A stretch of DNA of 64,000 nucleotides. Source: Nyssa sinensis. Lineage: Eukaryota > Streptophyta > Magnoliopsida > Cornales > Nyssaceae. Location: assembly GCA_008638375.1 (NCBI GenBank), contig CM018052.1:17946450-18010449 (forward strand). The letters run 5' to 3'. The notes below the pieces were generated by a model that saw nothing but the letters and a program-made list of their open reading frames with translations, did not search any database and was not told the origin of the DNA. Shown one piece after another: positions 22,049 to 35,013 of this stretch; position 1 is the stretch's first letter, and each line of letters opens with the position of its first letter. The position numbers were made by a program, and so were the translations under genes.

Positions 22049-22305
22049 AAATACCCAGTAGTAGGATCTAATCCCTCAGGCAAATGAGATCGTAGCATTG
22101 TAGTAAAACGGGAGTTTGGTTCGAAACAGATTCCACCTAATTAAAAAGAAAAGATGACAAATATTTTTTGGAAATGGAAGCAGGTTTTACCCCCATTTTC
22201 ATTATGCTTGTTGATATGTTTTGAAGTAACGTTTTTGAAAATGGAAGCAAGTTTTACCCCCATTTTTATTATGCATGTTCATATGTTTTTGAAGTGCATA
22301 TACTT

Positions 22306-24504
22306 TGTCACGACCCGAAACCCACCTTGTGCGGATCCCGAATCGTGACTGCCACCTTCAGGCCCGAGAGCCTTTGGGCGAGGCGAAACATAAGCAACAG
22401 TATCGGACAGCGGTGCGGCCTGTGTTTTGCGGAAGCGTAAAAACTTTTTCTTTTCTTTCCTTATTTAAATCTTTCGCACATCTGCCCGGTACTGCCGCTC
22501 TTCATAGCAGTAAACCTGATAACACATTCAGAGCATAAGTAAAATTTTAAAGTGTTATATCCAATACATATCCATTTGACCTTCGAGACTTAATTATATA
22601 ACTTTTACATGCTGTCTGCAACCAAAAACGACTAACCATTAGTCTTGGTGCTTCCCAAAATCTACTAATCTTGCAATGAACTTCCTACGCCCTTCCACAA
22701 AATGAGCATAGATCAAACACTTTCTTCATCAAAATCAGGACTTGCTTTCTATCACCTGAAAGGGGGACTGGTAAAAACTAGGGTAAGCTAATCTAAGCTT
22801 GTGAATAATTACTGCATTTGTCATGGGGTTTCAATTGGCCGTGGTTTAGCACATGCGAGTTTATAAAATACTCAGTACCAATTGCTCATACCTTTAGAAC
22901 ACAGAATATATGCATTCTTTAAACAGATAGCTTTAAAACATTTAAAGTATTCAAGCTAAACATCCATTTCTTCAAATAAAGTATATGCACGTCAAAAAAA
23001 ATATATAAACATGCATAATGAAAATGGGGGTGAAAACCTACTTCCATTCTTAAAAGCGTTACTTCAAAAGATATAAAAATAGATAGTGAAAATGGGGGTA
23101 AAAACTTGCTTCCATTTCCAAAAGTGTTACTTCAAAACATATAAACATGCAAAATGAAAATGGGGGTAAAACCTGCTTCCATTCTCAAAAGCATTTGTCA
23201 TCTTTACTCTTTGATTAGATGGAATCTGTTTCAAACCAGACTCTCGTTTTACTGCAATGCTATAATGGAGATATCCCGTACCAGGGGGATCAAATCCTGC
23301 TACCTGGCATCTTTGACAGTCAAATGAGCTCCGTACAACTCAAAATCCTGTCAGGTTTTGAATTATTTTAATCCCGAAAAAACCCATAAAATTCGTGGTG
23401 CTTATGCACAGCTTTTCTTATCTTCAAATACATTTATCACATGGTTTCTTCAAATAAGTGCTTTTCATGACTTCATAAAATCTTCATATGAAAATTCAGA
23501 ATATTTAATAAGATTTGGAATTTCAAACTATAGACATGCTGAAACATATTTTTAAGGAAAACTGTAGCTGAAAGTTATTTATCGAGCATGTCACAATTTT
23601 ATGAGAACAAAATATTTAAAACAAGAATCGCATAAATACTGAATTTGATATTCAAATACTTCACATATTTTGAACTTAAAACTTCTTCAAATCCATGGAG
23701 TTAAATCTCCACTTCAAATACAGGGTTACTCACCTTATACTCCAAGATTGGCGTTTACTGTGATGCCTTTCCTTTCCCCTTTGTAGTTCCTAAGAACAAT
23801 CAATAACAATCTATTAACTTCAAATGTACCTCAAACATCTCCTATTGATGTCCTTATTTTATACTTAGATCTATTAAATCCTAACTTTTATTTTAAGCGC
23901 TATCCTCTTAATGTATACTCTTCTGGTAGCTTCATTACATTGTAAGACCTGATTTCATATGTTACATATTTACTATCACATTTTTTCATACCTCATTTCA
24001 TCACATGAACCTTACCATTGAGTTCGGAACGTCGAAGAAAGTCAATTTAGACCTTTTCGGCTCTTAATTTGACTTTGGACATGTCAAGGGCAATTTGGTA
24101 ATTTATACTTTAACGTGTCCTTATCTTTGGAGTCCCGTCTCGTGAAACGGACCCCGCCGTTGGGTTTAGGACGTCCAAAATAGTCAAAATACACTATTCG
24201 TTTATTTTATTTGGACTTCGTTTGCCCTATTTAGGGCTAGGGGCATTTTAATATTAATTTAATTTCGGTGGCCACAATAATATTTTCCAATAATTCAAGG
24301 GTCAAGGTGCAATTTCTCATATTTCTGAACTGAACCAATGGGTTCAGTTTCATTTTAAACGAACCGGTTCTATTGTAACTGAACCAATCCAGTTTACCAT
24401 GTAATGTTGACGTCATCATGACGTCAGCCTTAACGTTTTAAACGTTTAAACATCATTGTTCCAATTATGCAGTGGACATCCCGCCGCTTAACACGTGTCC
24501 CGAG
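22306..24504 (-). repeat. G1 LTR, truncated
   Basis: It starts (plus strand) tgtcacgacccgaaaccc and follows the 26,213 copy to gtgtcccgag at 24,504, where it jumps to interior sequence found after 40,470. About 1.5 kb that should follow, up to the LTR end and polypurine tract, is missing. Short direct repeats of gaaaatgggggtaaaa..ttccat occur at 23,020-23,190. Confidence 0.8.
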
Positions 24505-24628
24505 TATTCTTGTTTCAGGAGTTCTAGTCTCCTCACATTACCTCTATCCACAGTATTCATGCATCTAATAATCGAATTCAAATAGCAATTTGTTCATTAC
24601 ACCAGAACTTAAATATTAGACAGTGTAC

Positions 24629-25717
24629 TTATTGATTTTTCCAAGGTTGTGCAACATCAGCAAATATATTGTACACTCGTCCGGACCTTGTAGGTTCTTT
24701 ACCCTTTCTGGTTTTTCCCGTAGCCATAGCTTGCGCGTGGGGCGTAGCTGATGAAGCTATTCCAGTAGGCTCCTTGGTAGTTGAACCCCACTTTGGGAAA
24801 TCCTTAATGCCATGCCCAATCTGCCCACACTTGTAGTAGCCCCCAGTATCACGCCAACAGGGTGCATGATGCTTCTTCTGACAGGTAGAGCATACTGGAA
24901 TCTCCCCCGACTTTTGACTAGTGTCTCCCTTTTTGTTAATCGTAGTCACACTTTTGGCTCCTATCTTAGTCCTTTTCATTGACTGGGGATTAAGGCTAGT
25001 CTTGTTCTTGTCTTTCTTTTGAAGTAAGGCAATCCCTGCCCTTTCGAAGGTTTTAGCCCGATCCACCACTGCATTATATGTGGGGAGTTCAAATGGTTCA
25101 AGTCGGTACCTGATGCTATCCTTGAGGCCAGCTTCAAACTTCCTGGCCTTCAAATCTTCGATGTTAATCACATAAGGCGCAAAACGGCCTAGGTTCATAA
25201 ATTTAGCTTCGTATTTTGCCACCGTCATTGCTTCCTGAGTCAGAGTTGCAAACTCTACTACCTTCTGGTTCTTAAGTGACCTTGGGAAATATTTATTATA
25301 GAATACTTCCAGAAATCTCGTCTAGGTCATCGGTGGCTCTCTCTCTTTTTCTAAAAGCCACCAGTCGTAAGCTGCATCCTTAAAAGTAAAGGCAGCATAA
25401 AAGACTTTTTGTTCTTCTGAACATGGTATGACTGTAAAGATCCGCTCCATCTCCTTAATCCATGACTCAGCGTCAATGGTGGTATCCAACCCATCTAACC
25501 TGGGAGGTTTAAAACCTTAAAACGTCTTGTAACTCGATGTATTTGCTGCCTCAACAAGTTGTCCCAGATTATTTGGTATCCCAGGGTTCTGTACCGGTTG
25601 TGGTATCCTATTCTGGGCTTGAACTCCGATCATAGTTTGAGCCATTGCCTCTAAGAGGTGCTCAACTCTATCCAGTCTATCTTTGGGATCTCCTGTGTTT
25701 CTTCTCGTATTTACCAT
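24629..25717 (-). pseudogene. gag: G1 gag, copy 1 (two in-frame stops)
   Basis: Capsid protein of a Ty3/gypsy-type element; it would pack element RNA into particles in the cytoplasm. From MVNTRRNTGDPKDR at 25,717 to AQPWKNQ-stop at 24,629 there are 363 codons in one frame. The retrotrans_gag core is clear: AAYDWWLLEKE, FLEVFYNKYFP, LTQEAMTVAKYEAKF, and RKFEAGLKDSIRYRLEPFEL. A cysteine-rich knuckle region follows (CSTCQKKHH..YKCGQIGHGIKDFP), with its last Cys replaced by Phe. Stops are at 25,517 (after SSYKTF) and near 25,324 (PPMT-stop-TRF). The C-terminus GRVYNIFADVA looks like the beginning of a protease domain, cut off by a stop, and no pol follows. Confidence 0.82.
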
Positions 25718-25719
25718 CT

Positions 25720-26197
25720 TTATTGAAAGAAAATACACATCTATTAACTTTTCATCATATATCTACAATATAAGGTCACATTTATTCATTTCATATCTCA
25801 AGGTGTAATATATTACTACCCTCGATTTCATGATGTTTTATAATCTACATTTACTTATTGTCTTGGTTACATTGCTCTTATTTAACTACGGGTCCCATAC
25901 CCCGCCTTCTTATCATGTACTTCAGAACATCTACTTCATATTTGTACGGGTCCCATACCCTGCTTTCATTTCGTATCACGTACTTCACATATCTACTTCA
26001 TATAACGCGAGTCCTACACCTCGCCTTCATATCATATCACGTACTTCACATATCTACTTCACATAACGCGAGTCCCATACCTTGCCTTTATATCACATCA
26101 TTTACTTCACATTTCTTAGGTAGCTTAGAACCTACCTAACTCATAGTTCTGTTTCTAGTCTTCCTAGTGTCACTAAGTTTGTTTAAGTCAACCTAGT
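25720..26197 (-). other. G1 leader between PBS and gag
   Basis: It contains three to four diverged tandem units of about 60 bp (cccataccccgccttctt..cgtacttcacatatctactt) at 25,885-26,115. Otherwise non-coding. Confidence 0.7.
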
Positions 26198-26209
26198 GCT
26201 CTGATACCA
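26198..26209 (-). other. Primer-binding site of the G1 element
   Basis: The minus strand reads TGGTATCAGAGC, complementary to the 3' end of initiator Met-tRNA, three bases inside the LTR that starts at 26,213. This fixes the element's orientation. Confidence 0.9.
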
Positions 26210-27776
26210 CTCTGTCACGACCCGAAACCCACCTTGTGCGGATCTCGTATTACGACCGCCACCGTTCGGCCGAGGCCTTAGGGCAAGGCTCACATAAGCA
26301 ACAGTATCGGATAGTAATGCGGTCTGTGTTTTGTGAAAGCATAAAAACTTTTTCTTTTCTTTTCTTATTTAAATCTTTTGCACGTTCGCCCGATACTGCC
26401 GCTCTTCACAGCGGTACACATGATTATACATTCAGAGCATAAATAGAATTCTAAAGTTTTATACACAATATATATTCGTTTGTTCTTCGAAACTTAACTA
26501 CATAATATTTACATATTGTTTATAACCAAAAACGACTAACTATTAGTCAGGAGCTTCCCAACATCTCCTAGTCCTGCACTGAACTCCCTACGCCCTTCCA
26601 CAAAATGAGCATAGGTTATACGCTTTCTTCATCAAAACCACAACTTGCCTCCTATCACCTGAAAGGGGGACGGATAAAAATCCAGTTAAGCTAATCTAAA
26701 CTTGTGAGTAATTCCTGCATTTGTCATAGGATTTCAACTGTTAGTGGTTTAACACATTAGAGTTTATAAAATATTCACCACCAATTGCTCGTACATTTAG
26801 AACACAGAATATATGCATTCTTCATAAGGATAGCTTTAAAACATTTAAAGTATTCAAGCTAACCACAAATAGAGTATATGCATTTCAAAACATATAAAAA
26901 TGCATAATAAAATGAGGGTAAAAACCTACTTCCATCTTCAAAAGCGTTATTTCAAATCATATAAATATGCATAGTGAAAATGGGCGTAAAAACCTGCTTC
27001 CATTTTAAAAAGCGTTTGTCATCTTTTCTCTTTGATTAGGTGGAATCTGTTTCGAACCAGACTCCCGTTTTATTGCCAATACTGCCGATCTCATTTGCTT
27101 GGGGGATTAGATCCTGCTACCGAGCACTAATTCGTATTTCAGTTGAATCCCGAAGGATTTCAACGTCATGAGTGGTACTTATGCACCATTTGTTGTACAA
27201 AACATTTATCACATGGGTTCTTCAATAGATACTTTCATGAGTATTTAAAACATGAAATATACCACTTCTGCAATAGGACTTCAAATACAAGAAATAATCA
27301 AATTCAGAATCTTTAAAGAGATTTGCATTTAACCAGAATATGCTAAATATTTCCAAAAAAGAACTGAATATAAGAACATTTAACAAGCATGTCATAACGG
27401 AATATTTTAAAAACAGGGATCGTATAAAAACTGAATTTAATATTCAAATACTTCACATAATTTGAACTTAAAACTTCTTCAAATATATGGAGTTAAATCT
27501 CCATTTCAAATACAGGGTTACTCACATTATAGGTCTGGGTTGGCTTTACTGTGGTGCCTTCCCTTTACCCCTTTCTTGTCTTAACCTAAAATGATTTATG
27601 AAGATCTCATAAACTCCACATGTATTAAATTAACTTAATGACTTACTAATCACAGGCTGTGTAAAGCCTAACTTCTTAACTAATCAACTTATAGCTGTAC
27701 AATGTAACCTAGTCATTTAAATATTTAAGGATATTAATTATTACATACGGCGCATTTCAGCTAAGGTTTCATTGTT

Positions 27777-27781
27777 TTCTC
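27777..27781. repeat. TTCTC target-site duplication of G2 (left copy)
   Basis: It is repeated at 37,980-37,984 on the other side of G2. Confidence 0.95.
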
Positions 27782-30446
27782 TGTCACACCCCGAATTTCT
27801 GTAAACCCGAGGCGCGACTGATGAGACAGAAAATAAAATAAATAAAAGGACAAATGTAAATAAATTCACTAAACATGTATCCATTCCCATCAATACATAA
27901 AATATCATAAAGTACATCCCATGAATACATCGTTTGCATGGTCATTCGGGCTTAAGCCCTTACATCGCAAAATATGCCCCAAGGGCTAAACATCTCCAAG
28001 CACTCTCCTCTATAAAGCATTACTGAAACTCATGTAGCTGGGGCGTCCTCATCTGTAATGTTGGTCCCACGAATGGGTCAGCTCAACTGCTGGTATAATG
28101 TAGTGCTAATGCAAGAAATAAAGCTAAGGCGTGGCATGTGCAAAGTGTACATTTATATCTAAATGTCATTCAAAGCATCACAGTAATATATGAGTGGTAT
28201 GCATGACGCACCCATGCACAACTCTATGCCACACCCATGTCTCATTTACAGGTACTCCCCGATGGCATCGAAGTACCAATGCAATGGCCAATTTTGGGTT
28301 TTTCACCACAGGATCTACACCCTCATAATGCATAGCACCACGTGCTCAACTCACGCCATGTTCTCAAGGATTCACCATATGCCAATATGCTAATGTAATC
28401 TCAATGAACATGGTTTTCAACAATATAGCATGCTCGGACAATAACATATAAATCATCAGTCAGTTCCATATGTATGCATATCTCACGTGTTCATGTATCA
28501 CAGTTCATGTTCTTCACTTTACTAAACTCTCAAAGAACGCAAGTAACACATAAACATGTGAACAACCAACTTCAAATTATCAAGTAAACACATTCCAAAT
28601 AAACACATAGATCATTCTAGTCATTCACAAAATATTCCTAACTTAACTTCATTTCTAACATTAGCAAAACACCATACCTGTCGGGTTGGTCTCAACCCTA
28701 GTAAACCGTGCTCGCAAGGTGGTAGCTATCAATGGAAATATAGAAGTCAGACGACCTTCTCCTTGCCTTTCGGTGTCCCTAAAACCATAAAATGTTAATC
28801 AGTCGGTTTGTCGCTTGAATGATGCCATTAATCAAACTTTATGTCTTTATTTTATTAATTTATATTTTGCTAAACTAAATTCTACAATTGGATCCGAAAC
28901 GTCGAAGAAAATAGGTCTAAGCCTTTGTAGAAATTAATTTAGACGTTTGGTTTAAAAAGGGCAAAACGGTCATTTTGCACTTTCACGGGTTCCCATTTTT
29001 TGAGGCCTTTCCTCATAAATCGGACTCCACGGTTGAGTCTGGAGTGTTCGAGATAATAAGATTTCACTATTCGTTTACTTAATTTGGAGTTCGTTTGACC
29101 GTGTTTCAATTCAGGGGCATTTTGGTAATTTTAAGGGTTACTACGGGTCTTTTATTTTTTGGGACCCTGTCTCATAAAACGAACCTTACCATTGGTCTCA
29201 GAATGGTCGAGATAGTCAAAATACACTAATGACTTGTCCCATTTGGATTCCGGGTTATTTTTGAATATTTAAATAATTAAATTAATTAAATTAACTTATT
29301 AATTAATTAATTTAATTAATATTTTATTAATATTTTATTCTGGTGGGGTCAGATTGTAATTTCCCTAAAGTTCTGGGGTCAAGTTTAATTTCCAAAACTT
29401 CAAGATTTAATTTGTAAATATTTTCGGCGATATTTTCATGGTTTCTGAATGTGGTTCTCTTTTGTTTTTCACGTAGATTCCATATCTAAGGTCGGTTTTG
29501 GACCTAAGCCACTAGATTTTCACGAAATAGGGTTAAAAGATTTTGGTCAACACTCCGGCCGACCCTACTCTTTCGTTTTCATGACTTTTTGGTCACGGTT
29601 TAATCTCCATTTTTACCCTAAAGTGTTTATGCACTATGGAGGAACAATTTCTCATTCCCAAAACCAAGTTTTGAACCAATAATTTCCACCCAACCGATTA
29701 TCCTACGTGACCTGCAACTCAATGTTTCTCTCTCATTTCTTAATCATTTTCTTTCATTCTTTTTTCAAAATGAACCTTACAACATGCTCTTTAAGACCCT
29801 ATACATCAAATTAATTATCATGCTTTAAAAAAATAAAACAGAACTGGGTCACTTACGATTTTTTTGTTGCGTTTCTCTCTCTAGCCGTGCACCTCCTCCA
29901 CCTTCTAGTTCCAAGCTTGAATCAAGCTCCCAAAATCTCTTCTCCCTTCCAGAACTCTCTCTCTCTCTTGCTCTCTATTTTTCTTTTCCTCCTCTTCTCC
30001 CAACCGAGACCAAGATATAACACTCACACATCAACTCCCTCACGTCTCCCACCACCAGCCCCTTTGTTTGACCTTTTTCCCTCTGCTCAGCCAGCCTTGC
30101 TCTTCCCCAATGCAGCTTTGCATTAAATGCAAAGCTGCCCTATATATGCCTATATATATACCACTCATTACACACACACTAGACACACACACTTACACGA
30201 CACCACACACACACCAGATCTGTTGCACACACACAGTGCACACATGCACTGTTATATATACATATACATATACACATATACATGTACATACATTATCCCT
30301 CACATACATATGCCATATATACATAACACCCATTCAAATCTAATAATTAATAATAATAAAAAAAAATAATAATAATAACAGTAATAACTCAACGAAATAA
30401 TTAAATAAAAAAAAAAATTTCCCTTTCAAAAATCCAAATCTTTACA
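27782..30446 (-). repeat. G2 LTR, left copy (3' LTR)
   Basis: It runs tgtcacaccccgaatttctg..aaatctttaca. It lacks about 300 bp present in the right copy at about 36,640-36,950, between aatttgtaaat and cgatattttcatgg. Confidence 0.92.
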
Positions 30447-30460
30447 TCCTTCCCTCCTTA
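30447..30460 (-). other. Polypurine tract of G2
   Basis: The minus strand reads aaggagggaagga immediately before the LTR start tgtaaaga. It primes plus-strand DNA synthesis in this class of element. Confidence 0.85.
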
Positions 30461-30519
30461 AGGAAATTTCGTCCCGAAATTTAAAATAAAGTACACTAAA
30501 ATAAGGATACATCACTGAA

Positions 30520-30775
30520 CGAACAACTCGGGGTACCTAGCTCGGACCTCAGCCTCATGCTCCCAAGTAACCTCCTCGACCTTATTCTGGCCCCAAAGAA
30601 CCCTGCCCAAAAGGGATGGTCTTGCCTTGCAAAACCTAGTCCCTCGTGTCCAATATCTCTGCAGGCCTCTCATCATAAGGAGCATCACCCTCTACTGCAA
30701 GATTAATCCAATCTAGCACACGTGAAGGTTTAGGTTTGTACTTCCCCAACATCAACAAGTGGAAGGCATCATGAA
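30520..30775 (-). pseudogene. G2 integrase C-terminus/chromodomain remnant
   Basis: The minus strand encodes FHLLMLGKYKPKPSRVLDW, then PYDERPAEILDTRD-stop, then VLWGQNKVEEVTWEHEAEVR followed by ARYPELF. This matches the usual 'VSMLRKY..EEVPVAILDR..VLWRNHNVEEATWE..MR..YP.LF' end of gypsy chromovirus polyproteins. One in-frame stop is visible. The rest of integrase is not found. Confidence 0.75.
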
Positions 30776-33379
30776 CTCCAAATGACCGTGGCGGTAACGC
30801 CAACTCAGAGGTTACCTCCTAATACCTTTATCGATCAAGATCTTGTAAGGATTTTATAACACTCATGTTGAGTTCTCAATTTATTAAAGGAGCCCGTCAA
30901 TCATACCGAACTCATTTCTTTAGTTTTAAATCTAACTTAATTACGTCATTCTAATTAACAAAATCAGGAATCGTCCTACACATCAGATTCCTTATTTAGT
31001 CATCTTGTCACAAATCCTCAAATTGAGTTTTCGACTCATAATTTCACAATCATCACAAGACACATCGTCTAACCGTCCTTATGGAGAATTTATTCTCCCT
31101 ACAATAGTAATCCCCAAGTGTATCATCAGAATGTCCCAAATTAATTCTTTACTATCAGTGTCTACTCATCATGTAAAGCTATGACTATAATCTATCATCC
31201 ACCAACTAGGAAAAATAAAACAAGCATGCGCCGGTCTATTTAACAAATGACTTTTATCCTCAAGGAAATATGATAGAAAACTTCACCTTTTAAAGATCGA
31301 TCCAACCACCACGGGGTCGCAATAGGAAATAGTCATAACAAAATTCCTAGCACTTTGATACTCCATAAAAATCAAAAGCCATCAAGTGCATTATCATAAT
31401 CCTCAATAATTAACCTTAGCTCAGTATGCATATCTATAAGTCACTCCATCCCCGAGACATACTATTCTCAACTAATCTTTTATTCTAAGAGTATCCATCA
31501 ATCTTGATAGTAAATCATAACTCAATATTAACAATAATCCACCATTTTTTTTTTGTTCACAAGTCCTTGGACTTCTTACAAGATCATTCTATTTTCAAAT
31601 TAAAATCTCCATTCCTAAATTACATGTTAAACAAAATTTTAAAATTTTTACTCACCATAAGCTTGACCTAACCATGTCATTCACAACCCATCCTCTATAT
31701 CAGACAACACGATCACCATACTCCATTAACTAATAATTCAATGATCCAATTCCTCAAAGGACAAATAAATAAATAAACAAACTCATAAAATCTCTCACTC
31801 TTTACCCCAAGTATATTTCCTACACATTCCTATATATACAAAATAATGGCAGGCGTCCATCCTTACTTTTTCTCATTAACCTTAGCTATTTTACCTTAGT
31901 GTAATCCCTTCCCATTCATACCACATACTACCAAGATTTTCCATTTTCATCTCCTTAAGCTTTCAAGTTTTTAATTTCATGCTCTATTTAATGACAAAAT
32001 TTAGAATGATCAATACAAAATGTATTGTAACATGAAGATGGGCAGCCTTACCCATGGATTATGCACTTCTCCCCCAGTCAGGCGATGTGGAATGCATTAC
32101 TCTCTTCCATTACCCCCTCCCCCTAAAGGAACCTCGTCCAGTTGGGTGGGTGTGCAGTGATGGACAGACATCTCCACACTCCCTGCTAGGGCCGGGTTTT
32201 GATCCCATCTGTAACGGCTCACTCCACATGGCACAACACATAATGAAATCCTCAAAACACGTTGGCTTATTAATGCAAATTTTCCAAATCCACCCATGTA
32301 TCATGGCCCACCTTAATGATGCAACATAATAATAAAATTAAAAGAAAATTCTAAAGGTTTATAAGGACACCTCAAAGTCTCTCTTACATATGATGATCAT
32401 CTAACTAACCCCAAGTCAAGTTATGCAAGTATCTAGTAATTCATCACAATGTCATCCATATATCACCTGTACTCTGAGGCCTTTCAATAACCCACTATTC
32501 TCCCAGCACTATAATCATCCACAAGACATCAATAATAAAATCTTAAAGTAAAGTCATCATCATCCACCTTAGTCTATACATAACCGAGACTAAGTGCCAT
32601 TCATTAATGAAGATTATCCTATTTATTTCAAGCATACATATATCAATTGGGTATTCGAATGTAGGACAAAATAGCCTAAATGTTCCAACCATGAAATCTA
32701 AATAATACATCAAGGTTCAAAAGAACAGATTCATTAGAGAAAGTAAGGAAATATTTCAATTTCCTCTAAGGTTATTCTAACTCATTATCGTCCCAGTCAA
32801 TATTTTAAATAAAGTCTCATAACAGTTGAGATTCTTAGTGAAACTCCTCACCAATTTAAATCATGAGTAGGCGTCAATCCTTACACACATGCATCGAAAC
32901 ACACATACGTATTAACACAACTAAACATACTCTTACACATGCATTAATACCAAATCAATCGGTTATAACATTTATAGTCGTAGTCCTATAATGGGTACTA
33001 AACTAGCATGCATATATAAAATCAATAGGCAATTAGTCCTCAACGTCAACATTCAAATACAAGATCTGTCTTAAGAATATTCACATACATGAACGGGTAA
33101 TTAAATCTATGACCAACCCTATGGATATTCAGGCTTATAGCCTATCTTATGGGTAACTAAGCATATGGTCTATCTCATAAATCACTTGGTCTATTACACG
33201 GGTATAAGCATCTAATCCCTGCCCTTCAATAACTAAGCATACCACACTTTGCACAAATTTCGCCCACTAAAGCAACTAGTACTCATCTAATCACGCAATC
33301 TAAACCAGTCCAATTAAGTCGAGGTCTAACCTTTCCTAGCTCACAATAAAGTCCATCCTAGAAGGATCCATAAACACCT
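30776..33379. other. G2 interior spacer without recognisable pol
   Basis: About 2.6 kb of AT-rich sequence where reverse transcriptase, RNase H and integrase should lie. No conserved motif was found on either strand. A more GC-rich patch at 32,050-32,310 has frames on both strands but no family resemblance; it may be a separate small insertion. Confidence 0.5.
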
Positions 33380-33973
33380 CGTGAAACAAAGAAAATTACC
33401 TTCCTCAGGAGTACACACCGTCACTCTCTCTTTATAGCAATCTATGCGAACCCGATAAGTAAACAGTTAGTCCATCCCCAAAATAACATCAACACAAGTC
33501 ATATTAATCATAATAAAGTTAAGGTAAAGGGCGTGGTCATCTATCTCTAATAAGCAACCTCTATAGATCCTCGTCAATATCAGACCACCCCTAACCGGGG
33601 TGTCAACTGGCAATGGTGTGTCTGACTAATCTATGTTCACCCCCCCTGTCATGGCAAGTATGGTAGGTATGACTGAATAAGATGCCTCATAGTCTATCGG
33701 TATGCAGGCTAATGAACTAAATACAAGGAGTGTACCTCGACTCCTAGAAGGTCCAAAGAGAGATATCTCTGGTGTGGTCACTGCATCAACATGGCTCAGT
33801 GTAATCTGACTCTATCTACCTCCTCCCCTCTGTCCGAGAACTCTCACACTTGGTACGAAGGGTGCCGGCTAGGGATATGATACTGGTGGTCTATAGCCCA
33901 ACTGAGGCTGTAGTAGAGGCACCTGAGTGTGCTGGCAGAAATGTGGCTTCGGCAAACTCTGAGAGGTCTGTCC
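33380..33973 (-). pseudogene. G2 protease remnant
   Basis: On the minus strand, after gag, the frame continues with several stops through a linker, then TPVRGGL..IYRGCLLEIDDHALYLNF, and CVDVILGMD-stop-LFTYRVRIDC. The DVILGMDWL..Y.A.IDC block is the typical end of gypsy protease. The catalytic D(S/T)G is not recognisable. Confidence 0.55.
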
Positions 33974-34628
33974 CTAAGGACAAGTGGCCCTAACAGGGCC
34001 AGGCTGATGGCAGGTGTAGCACAACTGTGGGGCTCCCGAACCCTGGCTCGATCCAGCTACTCGTCCTTGGCTGAAAACCCTCTGGGGACAATCGACCATC
34101 TTATGGCCAGGCTGCCCACACCGATAGCATAGAATGAGTCTCTGTGATCCCTGACTAGGGCCTTTCTGAGGGCAGTTGGTGGACTTATGACCAGGCTGTC
34201 TACATAGAAGACAAACAATAGGTCCTTGGGATGTCTGTGCTGAAGCAGCCTTAGCTCGTTGCCTCTTCGACGGTCTTCTATAAGCGTGTGTCAAGGTAGG
34301 CATAGGAGTTGGTGTTGGAACTGCCCTTTTCAGTGTTTGGGACTCTCTACTTCCCCTGAGGTCAGCTAGCTCTCTCTCCATCTTGACGGCTCTATTCACC
34401 ACCTCTTGTATAGTGTGGAAGCACGCCTGCATAATGGTAGCTATGTTTCTGGCGTCACTAGTCTGCTCTACCTCCTCTGCTGGGGCAGGTGCAGAAGTAA
34501 CAGTCCCCTCAGTCGTACCATATGCAGAAGTAGCAGCTCGGGGTCTACCCTGCCATGGCAGTGTCGTGGCCCTAGGCCTACTGTGCCTAGGTGGTATGTG
34601 TCTAGGAGGAGCTTATCTCGGTGGCATG
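33974..34628 (-). pseudogene. gag: G2 gag remnant with three zinc-knuckle units
   Basis: It starts MPPR-stop-APPRHIPPRHSR at 34,628, like chromovirus gags. An early TAA stop interrupts it, and the long capsid core is missing: the N-terminal part joins directly to EVVNRAVKMERELADL. Then come three CCHC-type units: CLLCRQPGHKSTNC, CYRCGQPGHKMVDC and CYTCHQPGPVRATC, the third with Pro in place of His. The frame stops at 33,974. Confidence 0.75.
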
Positions 34629-34998
34629 TCTGCAAGTCCAATGAAAAGAAAATTAATACTCCTTTCCTTCATGTCTAGATATATGCATCAAAAGGAATCT
34701 CAGTCTTGTTCTGATTCACAACTTACACTCAATAGGTAATACGCATAGCATGTCGTAATGTACACTTAACAAACTTTTTCACACATTACACACATCATGC
34801 CTCTCACTGCATCAAATCACTTAATCATGCATCATAACATAACATCAATTAACACGTAATCACAATAAGTCATGCCTCAAGTATAGAAAATCACGTAACA
34901 CATAAAATCCTATTACATGCTACTAACGGTTCACACTAAGTCTCTAGGGTCTCATGGTGTTCAACAACACCCCACAGTCTCTAGGTATTCGAACCTAT

Positions 34999-35010
34999 GC
35001 TCTGATACCA
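34999..35010 (-). other. Primer-binding site of G2
   Basis: The minus strand reads TGGTATCAGAGC, three bases inside the LTR beginning at 35,014. Confidence 0.9.
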
Positions 35011-35013
35011 CGT

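Larger units (their letters stand above)
18977..22305 (+). repeat. Plus-oriented gypsy-type LTR, left part
   Basis: It starts tgtaacaccccgacccg, the same start as the G1 LTR read on its own strand (40,434 downwards), and 21,190-22,305 is the reverse complement of G1 LTR sequence at 22,950-24,160 (for example ataaggtgagtaact at 21,610). The first 2 kb is much diverged. The right end of the same LTR may be 46,897-47,092; flanks gccta (18,972-18,976) and gtcta (47,093-47,097) could be a decayed target duplication. Confidence 0.55.

Noticed and set aside
26198..26209. tRNA-like sequence
   Set aside because: It is a primer-binding site complementary to a tRNA end, not a tRNA gene; the same holds at 34,999, 52,938 and 56,759. 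No tRNA or rRNA gene was found.
28190..28393. 67-codon frame duplicated at 35,422-35,625
   Set aside because: Its conservation is that of the two LTR copies of G2; no independent sign of coding.
30068..30369. His/Thr/Tyr-rich frames, also at 37,653-37,934
   Set aside because: Microsatellite-encoded (CA and TA runs) and duplicated in both G2 LTRs.
32054..32329. 91-codon plus-strand frame with overlapping minus-strand frames
   Set aside because: Located in the pol-less spacer of G2. Frames on both strands and no homology recognised; reflects local GC content.
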